Shown here: positions 10,587-19,696 of the stretch, piece by piece
How the letters are laid out: the number at the start of each line of letters is the position of its first letter
Numbering within the stretch: the stretch's first letter is position 1
NCBI GenBank assembly: GCA_903772945.1
Contig: CAICTM010000178.1
Coordinates: 34,463 to 98,462 of the forward strand
Reading direction: 5' to 3'
Length of the DNA: 64,000 nucleotides
From: Seminavis robusta
Lineage: Eukaryota > Bacillariophyta > Bacillariophyceae > Naviculales > Naviculaceae
Made by a program: the position numbers and the translations under genes
The notes under the pieces: model-generated
Told to the model about the DNA's origin: nothing
The model's database searches: none
What the model saw: only the letters and a program-made list of their open reading frames with translations

Positions 10587-13434
10587 ATGATGAAGTTTGC
10601 TCTCGCCTCCCTTCTTGTGGCCTCTGCCTACGCGCAAGAGTTACACTCTTCCAGTTCGCCCAAGCTCATGTTTTTTGCTGGCGATGACTTGCTGAGTGTG
10701 ACCAACCATGCCGAGGCCGACGCATTTTGCAAAGCTAAGGACCGTGTTCTCGCCAGCAAGAGCGAATGGTGCCACTACTCCCAGAAGCACACTGGTGTTC
10801 AATACGGAGAGGTTCCCGTCCGAGGAAGCAGTGTCTACATTGATGTCGAAGATCATTGTGACGTCTGCAAACCGAAAGAAGAGAAAGACGAAAAGATAGA
10901 AATCAAGGAGGAAGAAAGCAAGGAAGTCGCGGTAGAAGTCAAGGAAGAAGTCAAGGAAGACAAAGGAGGCGTTTGTGGAAGACCAGCAGGCTGTACTGGC
11001 CGCTCTTGCGCCTTCACATGTGACCTCCCAGCGGGCTACTATCCCGATCCCACCGACTGCTCTGCATACTGCTTCTGCACAGGCTCTGCGGCTCCCTCCA
11101 GATGGGAGCAAGTAGTACCGGGTCTTGTTTGGGATCCATTCTGTGGAGGCTCTCAGCCCCTTGACCCCTCGAACAAGCCTCTCGGGTAAGACTTTGATCT
11201 TTGTACTATCTCATGTCGTTACTTTTTTAAAAGGACTTCGCTGTAGCTCACCTCTGACCATTTGTCCTGTCCTTGCAATGGCTTGTAGAGGTATGACTGG
11301 TGGATGTCAAAACTGGGCATGGGCCGTCAGCGATAACAGCTACTGTGCTCCCGGGAACTCCCGCCGCCGTCTCGAAGAGGTGAATGGACGTCGCGAGCTT
11401 AAAGGACGTCCCGATTTCATGTTGTGTACCAAACTACCCAAGGCCCCCCCTCTCCCTCAGACTTGCGCCAAGGCCTACGACGATCCTCACATTGAGACCT
11501 TTGATCAGCTGCAGTACGATTGTCAAGGCGATGGCGACTTCATCCTGTCCAAGTCCTTGGAACCTGGCTCTGGCTTTGAACTTCAGGGCCGTTTCTTCAA
11601 GCTTGACGGCTGGGCTGGAACCACCACAACTGGAGCAGTATTGACGACCGGTTTCGCCGGTGAACCGAAGGTCGAGGTTGCGTACAACGAAAAATGCGAC
11701 CTTCACTACTACATCGATGACGAGGAGCATGATCTTGACTCGGATTGGTCGACAGATGGTACCATTGCGTTGGGGACAGACAAGGTCAACTTCTTCCGTT
11801 CCGGCTCTGATCGCTACTTTCACTTTCAAGATTCTGGTGTCAGTTTCCACGTCACCCTGAGGTACAACCATGTCTTTGGCTGTTTCATCAATGTGAAGCT
11901 CTGCCTTCCAGACGAAATCAAATCGCAGCGCCTGGTCGGCATTTTTGGAAGCCCTGATGGCAACAAGCAGAACGACTTCATGGACCACGATGGAACAGAC
12001 TTGGAAACCGTTGGCAAGATTTACTGGGGACAGATCTACGACTACTGCACAACCACGTGGTGTCTTGGAAGCGACTCCCTTTTCAAAGTTAGTGGAAGTG
12101 GCGATACCTGTGAAAAACCCTATGATGATACGATTGAACAGGCAGTCAAAAACGCTGGCGAGGAGGTGAAAGCAGAATGCGGAGACAATATGGCCTGTAT
12201 GGTGGATACTGTTGTGAGCAAGGACGCTGCAACTGGTGGGGAGACGCTGAAGGACGAAGAGGATCTTAATGGCGAAGAGACTGTTCCTGATGAAGGAGAG
12301 GATGATTCAGACAATGCGGATCATTGCAACGGACAGGACAAGACGGTTCCTAGCGCACCATCTCCAACAATACCCAAGCCTGCTCCTGCTCCTACCCCCG
12401 TGAACCCCCCTGCTCCAGGTAAGCAGTTTGGAGTGAATCTCTCGCTGGTGCTCTCTCTCCTTCTGACCTGTTGCTTTTGCTCATTGCTTGGCATGATGTA
12501 CAGACCAACCAACCCCAGAGGACCAGGCAACCGAGATGGGCTTTGTCAAGGGTGATCCACACTTCAAGGTACGCTGTCGAGGATCATTCATTGTCTTTTT
12601 GGCCTTCCCGCTCCTTCTAACGGCCCCTCTCCCTGACGTCAACAGACCTTTGGTGGAGAGCTTTACGACTATCATGGTGAATGTGATCTAGTGCTCCTCC
12701 ATAACCCATCCTTCAAGCAGGGGTTGGGAATGGATATTCACATTCGGACCAAGATCCAGGATTTCTGGAGCTCTGTTGAATCTGCTGCCATCAAGATTGG
12801 AGATGACGTCGTGGAGATTCAAGCTGGCCCTGATGACAAGGATCGGGAATGGGTGTGGATCAATGGTAAAGCCAACGGTGTTCTCGAGGATGGCAAGTGG
12901 TACCATGCCAGCCTTAACGGGCTTTTGGTTCGTTTCAAGCAGTCTTTCGGGAAGAAAAGTACTACTCGAGAAGTCAACATCTATTTGAACCAAGGTTCCT
13001 CCAAGGAAGTGTTGGCCATGAAGACATTCAAGTCCTTTGTCCGAGTTGACGTCGATTGGAAGAACAGTGACAACTACGACTACTCTCGTGGTCTTCTTGG
13101 AAGCCATGCCCAAAATGGCAAGAGACTTGGTAGAGATGACAAGACCTTCATTGCAGACTTCAACGCCTTTGGCCAAGAGTGGCAAGTTCTTGATAGCGAG
13201 CCCAAGCTGTTCCATTCTTATGACGGTGCCGTTGTAGGACGCCAGTGTGTCCTTCCGCCAACTGTTGAGAGTGCCCAGAAGCAACAGATCCGAAACCGAC
13301 GCTTGGCCGAGTCTGGAATTACAACTGAGATTGCTGAGAAGGCATGTGCACATGTGAAAGACCCCGAGGAGCAAAAGGATTGTGTGTTCGATATCCTGGC
13401 TACCAACGATGTCAGCATGGCAAGCGTTTGGTAG
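10587..13434 (+). CDS. Secreted chitin-binding-like / double VWD (GDPH) protein
   Basis: Exons are 10587-11185, 11289-12418, 12504-12568 and 12646-13434, giving 860 residues; all introns are GT-AG (77-103 bases) and phases match. The protein begins with a signal peptide (MMKFALASLLVASAYAQ). A Lys/Glu linker follows, then a Cys-rich module about 130-195 with CDLPAGYYPDPTDCSAYCFC and a GLVWD element, which resembles CBM14/peritrophin chitin-binding domains. VWD domain 1 begins near 259 (CAKAYDDPHIETFD) and VWD domain 2 at 593 (GDPHFKTFGGELYDYHGECD), separated by an acidic and Pro-rich linker. The C-terminus carries CAHV…CVFDILATND, recalled from other diatom VWD proteins. GDPH-containing proteins have been reported in diatom adhesive trails, so a role in extracellular matrix or adhesion is inferred. 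An ATG follows immediately at 10590; either would give the same leader. Confidence 0.85.
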
Positions 13435-14385
13435 GTTCATTTTAAAAAACTGGTTGCCCAGCTAAGAAGGCATTCTTTCAAACAAAGTCAAGCACATCGG
13501 TGAGATAGACGGTGGCTGAATGGGACAATTCAATACATACATAGAGTTTTAAAATAAAGCGAGCGAACTTTTCCCCTCAGTATCTGAAACTTTGTCAAAT
13601 CTAACTAGATACCTGGTAGAGGGGATACTTGTTGCGGGCCAGTTTTGCCCAATAAACACTCTTTTACAATGGTCTGTGTGGTTTCTTGTAGTAGCACGGA
13701 TCAAAATAATATGCAACATACAGCATGGATGGAGGTCCTCCCATCTTTGTTGAGGCACACGGCAGCCATTTCTACACGTACCGGTATGCGGGCAAGATCA
13801 TTGAATTGGCAGCACAATTGGGAGAACATATCAGAAACAACAACGTGGTGGCGCGAATGTGGCTAGGTCGGTGGCTTCCTCTACACTTCCTACTGGCTCT
13901 GAGGATCGATTATTGTCGCACTGTGAGAAAGGGTGAGGCAGGGAACCAATGACGGAGGGGGACCAACCGAAGGGAGGAGATGTGCATGGGGGAAGAAAAG
14001 AGAAACAATAGAGGGCTACCGGTAGGGCGTCACGATCATCCCAATGCCGGGAGCTCAGTTGTAGCAGCCGCGGGGATAGTGGAACCTCGAAGACATAACG
14101 TTGTGATGTTGTGATGGTGGTGGTGGTCGTCTCTTAAAAGTTTTGTGGTGCGAGTGACAGCATCGAATCGAGTCGTGTTACGGTCTGGCGAAAACGCCCC
14201 ACGCACCTCTGCCGCCAACGCCCGCACCTCTGCGGCCACTTTTTTTCTGTGGTTCCCTCCAACCGCCACCAACAACAAAAAATCCCCTCCACAACATCAA
14301 CAACATCATCACCATGCTGCTGACAACAACAACAACAACAACAACAACAACCAGACAACAAAACACAACAGTTTACAGCAAAAGA
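13435..14385. other. Intergenic, CAA microsatellite
   Basis: No gene is seen. A (CAA)n run of about ten units lies at 14321-14352, next to the 3' end of the tRNA gene; frames through it encode runs of Thr, Asn or Gln (plus strand) and Val, Cys or Leu (minus strand) and are not real genes. Confidence 0.5.
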
Positions 14386-14493
14386 GGGTCCAATCCGGGA
14401 ATCGAACCCGGGACCTCCTGCAAATTCTCGTGTAGGGTTAAGGTTAACCTCTATACAGCCCGAAGCAGGAATCATACCTCTAGACCAATTGGA
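14386..14493 (-). tRNA. tRNA-Pro (anticodon CGG) with 36-nt intron
   Basis: Read on the minus strand, the 7-bp acceptor stem GTCCAAT pairs perfectly with ATTGGAC at the 3' end, followed by discriminator C. The D-arm region TGGTCTAGAGGTATGAT matches the A-box of proline tRNAs. The anticodon stem CCTGC/GCAGG encloses loop TTCGGG…T with anticodon CGG. A 36-nt intron (CTGTATAGAG…AGAATT) sits after nucleotide 37, the canonical position for nuclear tRNA introns. The T-arm has stem CCGGG/CCCGG with loop TTCGATT. Mature length is 72. CCA is not encoded, as expected for a nuclear gene. Confidence 0.93.
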
Positions 14494-15492
14494 CTCCACT
14501 TTCGTGACAAGAAGTGTTGTATAAATACTCAAAGCAAGTCATTTCAGGGAAGATGTCAATGAAAGATTGAGGGGACTGCTCTGGCTAGCTAGCAGTACAT
14601 GTAGGGAGGGAAGCTATCTCTCCTGTTCTTGGTTGCTTGGCGATGGAGGATTCTGATTGTGTGTCATTCGCATTGCAAGAAACTGCGAGGAAAGGGGTAT
14701 AGTAGAAGTGGGGCTCACGAAGAAGAACGATTGAGTAAGCATCGAATAGCGGTACAAACCTTGTCTGACCATACGGTGCCGCAAGGTGAGCTTTGACGCA
14801 GCTGTGGCTCGAAGCTAGCGTGGGGCCAGTCTATTCATAGAATGTTGGCGTCACACCCTCTCAGCAGGCCAGTATGGCTGGTGAGCAGACTCGATTGTGG
14901 GAATACCTGCGCCTATGACGGGGGTTTTGAATAGGAGGATTATCTACGGAAGCCATCGAGTCTTGCTCTGGTTATGCCCCACCGGAATGTCAAGTCTGAA
15001 CCTATCCATAGATGTATGTTGACATTTCCCCCTGAAGTGTAGGTTCGTCGCTTTTCTTAAACAGGACGACAAATTCGTTCCTCCAAGAGCACGCTCAGCA
15101 AGACGCACTTCTGAGTGAACACAGAATGGAGATAGCCTCCCTTGCCCTTTGCCTTGATGGTGGCGCTGGATGTGGTTCGAGCTGCCAATGGCCGGAGCCG
15201 GAAACCAATCGGTGAGGTGTTTTCTTCATTCCAATTAGCGGCACTGCAATCTCAAGCAAGAGCCTGCTCCTTTGGTTTTGCCCCCAACAACCGTAAATCT
15301 TGCTACAAAGGGTGGGCTGAGGAGTTCGGCTCAGGGCGTCGTGCTCAACCCGAAGCTGCTCACAATTTGAACATGGCGCACCTTTTCTCATCTTGGCACC
15401 CTTCGTTCAGTTGAAGCGATATTTGGACGCCAAAAGGACAGCACAGCTCTGAATTGCTTTGCTATTTAGATATCATTGCATCCAATAATACA
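14494..15492. other. Intergenic, no gene seen
   Basis: About 1 kb between the tRNA-Pro gene and the FkbM methyltransferase. Short frames at 15095-15414 on both strands have no recognisable character. The last part should carry the methyltransferase promoter and 5' UTR. Confidence 0.4.
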
Positions 15493-16881
15493 ATGTGGTT
15501 ACCATCACGGACAGCTGCCTCTGTTGGGCCGACAAGGCAACGTCGTCAACAAGTAGCGGTTGGCCTGATTGTTGGATTTCTGTTGGCAGCCATTGGTCTG
15601 AACAGCGCTAGTCGATATTTACCCGAGTTCATCCCATCTCTTGGTTTCAGCAGGTCCCTTGAATTGCGAGGGGAAAACGCGATCATTTCCAATGCTACCG
15701 CAGGCGTATTGGATTGGATCACTTTGGGTGGATTCGGAACCGTCAATGAGAAACCAACGGATGATGGAGGCAGCCATGGCGACGACTTGCCGCCATCCGA
15801 GTCACACGCCATCATTCCGCCCACCATGATTGTATACACAAGAGAACAACTGCGATACATGTACACTGAATTCGTTGAACGAGAGGTCCATTTCAACAAT
15901 TGGAATTTGGGTTGCAATGATCTGCAGTTTGTGGCGCCCTATCTCAAAGCAATCATGGATCGGCTATCGTGGAACTCCATCGTGGGAAAAGACCGGTTAT
16001 CGCAAGGTCAAAGACGACAAATTATTGTGGATGTGGGTGCCAACAGTGGCGATGATGCTCAGTCCATCCTCGGAACCTTTCAACCCGTTCGGGGCATGTG
16101 TTGGCGATGGGGTACGCCACTGCTCTTGCTCAGCATTGAACCATCGCCCAAGGTGTTTTGCGAAATGACAGAGGCCATAAGGAAGCAACCGCCGCCACAC
16201 AAGGACCTGCAGCGAGTTCATTTGCTCAACGTTGCCTTATCCAAACAAACAGGCAATCTCGTCTTTCAGGATCCAGGCAATGAAGGAGGCCGAATCGTCG
16301 ACTCGAACTTTACTGAGTTTGGTCTCATGACACGGCAAGAGTGGTCCAATGTGACCAAGTGTCGCCTGTCTGCTGACAGTTACAAGAACCAATCTGTGGA
16401 TTACAAACGACAAAGCGTTGTCCCGACGTACACACTGGATCTACTCATGGACTCGCTGGAGGCGCTAGGCAAGCTAGGGCCTGTCAACACCAATGAGACC
16501 ACCAAAGGCAAAGGAATATTTGCTCTGAAGATTGACACAGAGGGTCATGACTACAATGTGTTGTTGGGGTCCAAGAACTTGCTAGAGCAGAAACGAATTG
16601 AGTTTGTCATTTTTGAAGTGTCCAGGAACGACTTCTTGTGGGGAAGTGTCAAGTACATGACGTCTGTTGGTTATGAGTGCTACCTTCTTGGACCACAATG
16701 GCTCATTCCCTTGCACCTGGAACATCACTGGTACAAACACATGAATAACTTTACCATCTATTGGTGGGGCAATGCACTTTGTGGCATTTCTGGTAGCAAG
16801 ACAATGGCCATGCTTTGGAGGAGTTATCACAGTGATGACTTGAAACTGGCAAGTTCCTATGAGGTTTTGTATGATACTTGA
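15493..16881 (+). CDS. Membrane-anchored FkbM-family methyltransferase
   Basis: Single exon, 462 residues from the ATG at 15493 (an upstream in-frame ATG at 15454 adds 13 residues of UTR-like sequence). A basic N-terminus (RQRRQQ) precedes one hydrophobic segment at about residues 21-37, so it is a type II membrane protein, probably Golgi or ER with the catalytic part in the lumen. The Rossmann motif IIVDVGANSGDDAQS binds S-adenosylmethionine, and LLSIEPSPKVF is the acidic post-motif. The FkbM hallmark FALKIDTEGHDYNVLLG followed by FVIFEVS lies near the C-terminal third. FkbM enzymes O-methylate sugars or small molecules; in eukaryotic microbes a role in glycan methylation is plausible but not shown. 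N-glycosylation sequons occur (for example NNFT, NVT). Confidence 0.88.
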   Translation: MWLPSRTAASVGPTRQRRQQVAVGLIVGFLLAAIGLNSASRYLPEFIPSLGFSRSLELRGENAIISNATAGVLDWITLGGFGTVNEKPTDDGGSHGDDLPPSESHAIIPPTMIVYTREQLRYMYTEFVEREVHFNNWNLGCNDLQFVAPYLKAIMDRLSWNSIVGKDRLSQGQRRQIIVDVGANSGDDAQSILGTFQPVRGMCWRWGTPLLLLSIEPSPKVFCEMTEAIRKQPPPHKDLQRVHLLNVALSKQTGNLVFQDPGNEGGRIVDSNFTEFGLMTRQEWSNVTKCRLSADSYKNQSVDYKRQSVVPTYTLDLLMDSLEALGKLGPVNTNETTKGKGIFALKIDTEGHDYNVLLGSKNLLEQKRIEFVIFEVSRNDFLWGSVKYMTSVGYECYLLGPQWLIPLHLEHHWYKHMNNFTIYWWGNALCGISGSKTMAMLWRSYHSDDLKLASSYEVLYDT

Positions 16882-17850
16882 GGTAGGGTGGACCCATCTA
16901 GGCATCCAGATATCCAGACATACCGGTACATGCTGCCGTTTTGGGGGATTGAGAAGCAAGTCCAGCTCCTGCAAACGAATACTTCAATCAGGAAGATAGT
17001 GAAAAGCAGTCTGTAGTATGCCCCTCCCCCAGTGTACTGCTGCTCCAACAAAGCTTTTGCCCAGTTAACTTTCTAGCGGCTAGAATAGAAAGAAGGGTTT
17101 CTAATTTCATTATTTCACAGGCTGCTATTTTGAGCATGGTGGACAATCAATTGTGGGGGCAGTCTAATCTGTAGAACAATGCTATGCTATTGCTGTATCA
17201 AGTAGCTTCTTCACATCATGGCATGTAGTCTACAGTGTTCAAAAGACAGCTATAGATGTATTTGTTTGGGCTCGGTAACCACTAACGGGTCAGGCTTGTG
17301 AGGTCTATGATATTCAGAACGCCACTTGTCTGCCTCTATTCTGCCAACAAGGAGCAAACGAATGTTGTCTCCATGTGTGACTCTGGAAAATGCAACATGG
17401 ATCTATCGTAGGAAAGTTGCTGACAAACCCACACCAGCAGGCTGGTGGGAGGCAATGGTGACTATGAGTTGATACTTCAGTCTCGATATGTACTGGGCAA
17501 TCATTGTCTTCCGGTAATGTGCACGTGATTGCATCCATTGGAGCTGATAGAGCTCGACGGTCTGGATGATGTTGATGTACCTGAAGAAGGCAAACCCAAT
17601 TCTAGGTGGACCAAAAATCACTGCCTTCGCTGGCTGAGGGATTGTGGGACGGAAATCGGTCACAAAAGCAAAGCTTATCTTGTGGATCTTGTCACCCATT
17701 ACATGGAACCTGGACAGGAGCTTCCTATCATACAGGAGGGGAGCTTTGAGCCGCAGCCAGAGAGACTGAAAGTGTGAGTGATTGATAGTAGGTACAGGTT
17801 GATCCGAAACATGAAGGGATGGGATCCAACGTTTTTTGTCTGTCTTTGTT
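16882..17850. other. Intergenic; short SAP-like frame
   Basis: No firm gene. A plus frame at 17529-17777 has a Leu/Lys/Arg-rich helical stretch (RWTKNHCLRWLRDCG…LVDLVTHYM) loosely like a SAP DNA-binding motif, and could be a transposon scrap. It lies next to a Copia remnant on the other strand. Confidence 0.3.
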
Positions 17851-18310
17851 CCATCGCGATTATAACACTATCATCTCCATGCACAACATAAATTTGTCTG
17901 TTCAGATAACTGTACCCCTTGCAGGCAACAGAAATCACTGCCAAGCTAGCAGAAGCTCCTGCAATTCGACTACAAGAAAGGTAACAAACGATTCTCTTGA
18001 CAGATGTGACATGGACGTCTTTTGGTTCATGAGTGATACCGGTAGAGGAAACCTGAGCAATAGCATTGGCAATATCAGGACGAGAGTGGGTAGCCAGGTA
18101 GCGGAGGGTACCAAGGACTGATGGAGAGTGCCACTCTTGAACCAAGCATGTATCCTTTCTTTCCTTGCCAGCTAAGCGGTTGGTTCCCTGTGGAGTTGGG
18201 CACCAGTAAAAGTTGTTCACGCCTGCTATAGCAATGATTTTTTCAATCAAAGTAGTCTGATCCATGATAGCTTCCATGATGGAGGTTTCGGTTTTGTCAT
18301 CAGCGAGACC
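17850..18310 (-). mobile_element. Degenerate Copia polymerase fragment
   Basis: The minus strand encodes LIEKIIAIAGV, then PSVLGTLRYLATHSRPDIANAI and VTSVKRIVCYLS. This order is diagnostic of the region between reverse transcriptase and RNase H in Copia elements (…LGxLxYLxxxTRPDIxxAV…H…AxKRIxRYL…). The sequence degenerates on both sides and there is no LTR, so it is a dead fragment. Its right end lies only about 120 bases upstream of the divergently oriented fibrillin gene and may lie within that gene's promoter. Confidence 0.8.
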
Positions 18311-18429
18311 TGACTTTTCCGTTCAAGCCAGCAAAGCTGTTTCCAAGCAAAGATCCAAAGATCCAAGGAAGAAGGAAGATCAACACCCACCGCTGCCACA
18401 ACACCACACCACACCACAACCATTATAAT

Positions 18430-19200
18430 ATGTCGATAAACTGTATAAGTATGCCCCAAGGTACCGTCTACATCTTGATCCTGCTCTGGACAGTAGCCAC
18501 TATTAGTTCAGTTACAGATGCCTTCCAGCTGTCAGGTCTACAACCGCGATGTCCCCGATCGATCAAGTTGGCATCATCGTACAACGATGACGAGTTCTTG
18601 GAAGTGGACGGTCCCAAGGCTCAGCTCCTCGAAGCCATAGGCTACGATAGCCGTGTCGATGATGTACCACGATTTGCCACCTTTTCCTTGAGAAGCGGAG
18701 ATGATGGCTCGAGCGAAAAATCCAAGATTAGTTCCTTAGCAGAAGATTTGTCTGGTTATGTCCTTCCACTCGACAAACCGTCACGGTGGACGCTGCTCTA
18801 CACGGAAGCCCCCGACTTGCTGGGATTCCGAGGAGGACCACTGAGTCAACTTATATCCATTCAACAACTAGTCAAGAGCTCCACGCAATTGGAGCTTGTG
18901 CTGACCTACAAACCCTCCAGCAACATTGTCCAGCTGACCAGCTCCTTCTTGTCGGATGTTCAAGAAGATCGCCTGGAACAAGCCGTCACATTTGACTATG
19001 AGGTTGGGTCCATGAACAAGGTAGATCTTCAGTTGAAAGGAACTCGTATCGAAGGAACTCGTTTTGGGGGCGTTCCAGCTCTTCAGTCACCCACAGGGTT
19101 GCCTTTGGGGGGCTTTTCCATTGTCTACAATGATGGTGATTTGCGAATCGACAAAACTACACAGGGAGATTTTTTGATCATCTACAAACGAACTGACTAG
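18430..19200 (+). CDS. Plastid-lipid-associated protein (PAP/fibrillin family)
   Basis: Single exon, up to 256 residues; a second in-frame ATG lies eight codons downstream (18454). The N-terminus has a hydrophobic signal segment (VYILILLWTVATISSV) ending in TDAFQLSG, matching the Ala-Phe motif that marks complex-plastid import in diatoms. The body has the PAP core: RWTLLYTEAPDLLGFRGGPLSQ, then IQQLVKSS, and ends with LRIDKTTQGDFLIIYKR, the usual closing motif. Fibrillins are lipocalin-like plastid proteins that bind lipids in thylakoids and plastoglobules; the ligand here is unknown. A Copia remnant sits immediately upstream. Confidence 0.85.
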   Translation: MSINCISMPQGTVYILILLWTVATISSVTDAFQLSGLQPRCPRSIKLASSYNDDEFLEVDGPKAQLLEAIGYDSRVDDVPRFATFSLRSGDDGSSEKSKISSLAEDLSGYVLPLDKPSRWTLLYTEAPDLLGFRGGPLSQLISIQQLVKSSTQLELVLTYKPSSNIVQLTSSFLSDVQEDRLEQAVTFDYEVGSMNKVDLQLKGTRIEGTRFGGVPALQSPTGLPLGGFSIVYNDGDLRIDKTTQGDFLIIYKRTD

Positions 19201-19696
19201 CTAGACTTGAATTGAAGGAGTCCATACCTATTAACTTTCTCGTCGGGGCTTGTGGATGGACTGGAATTCATAGGGAAAAGCCGCTCAAGTCGCTTGGGGA
19301 GTTTCCTCTTTGGAAGATTTCTACCTTACCATGGTACTATGGCTTTACACTTAGGCAATGATGAGTTGGGTTCATGTCCTTAACATGGCTTACCTAAAGT
19401 TGTGTAACGACAAGCTAGCTACCGTAGTAGAAACAGCAGAGGATGGTATGATGGTCTGGGTGACCAGCCAACAAACACAAGGTCGTCAACACGTGGCCTG
19501 TTTGTTGCGGTACCGGTAGTCCGCGTCCCAGAGCAGAGAGCTGTCTTTGTGGATTCTCAAGTAACTGTCGATCTCTATATACTTTTGCTGCGTTCTCTAT
19601 AGATAGATGTAATATTCCCTGCAAAAGTCTCGAAGGTTTGCAAGGAGAGTTTGTGCCTTCCCTAGCTAGTAGCACGTAAGAGGACCTCCCAACTCT
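19201..19696. other. Convergent 3' region, no gene seen
   Basis: This stretch separates the ends of the fibrillin gene (+) and the LRR gene (-). It contains CTAGCTA and TACCGGTA words (near 19414, 19510, 19667) but no coding frame of interest. Confidence 0.4.

Noticed and set aside
14145-14435. Frame with poly-Asn run overlapping the tRNA gene
   Set aside because: Produced by the CAA microsatellite and tRNA sequence; the tRNA structure explains the region.
17529-17777. SAP-like helical frame
   Set aside because: Short, no start context, and beside a retroelement scrap; the resemblance is loose.
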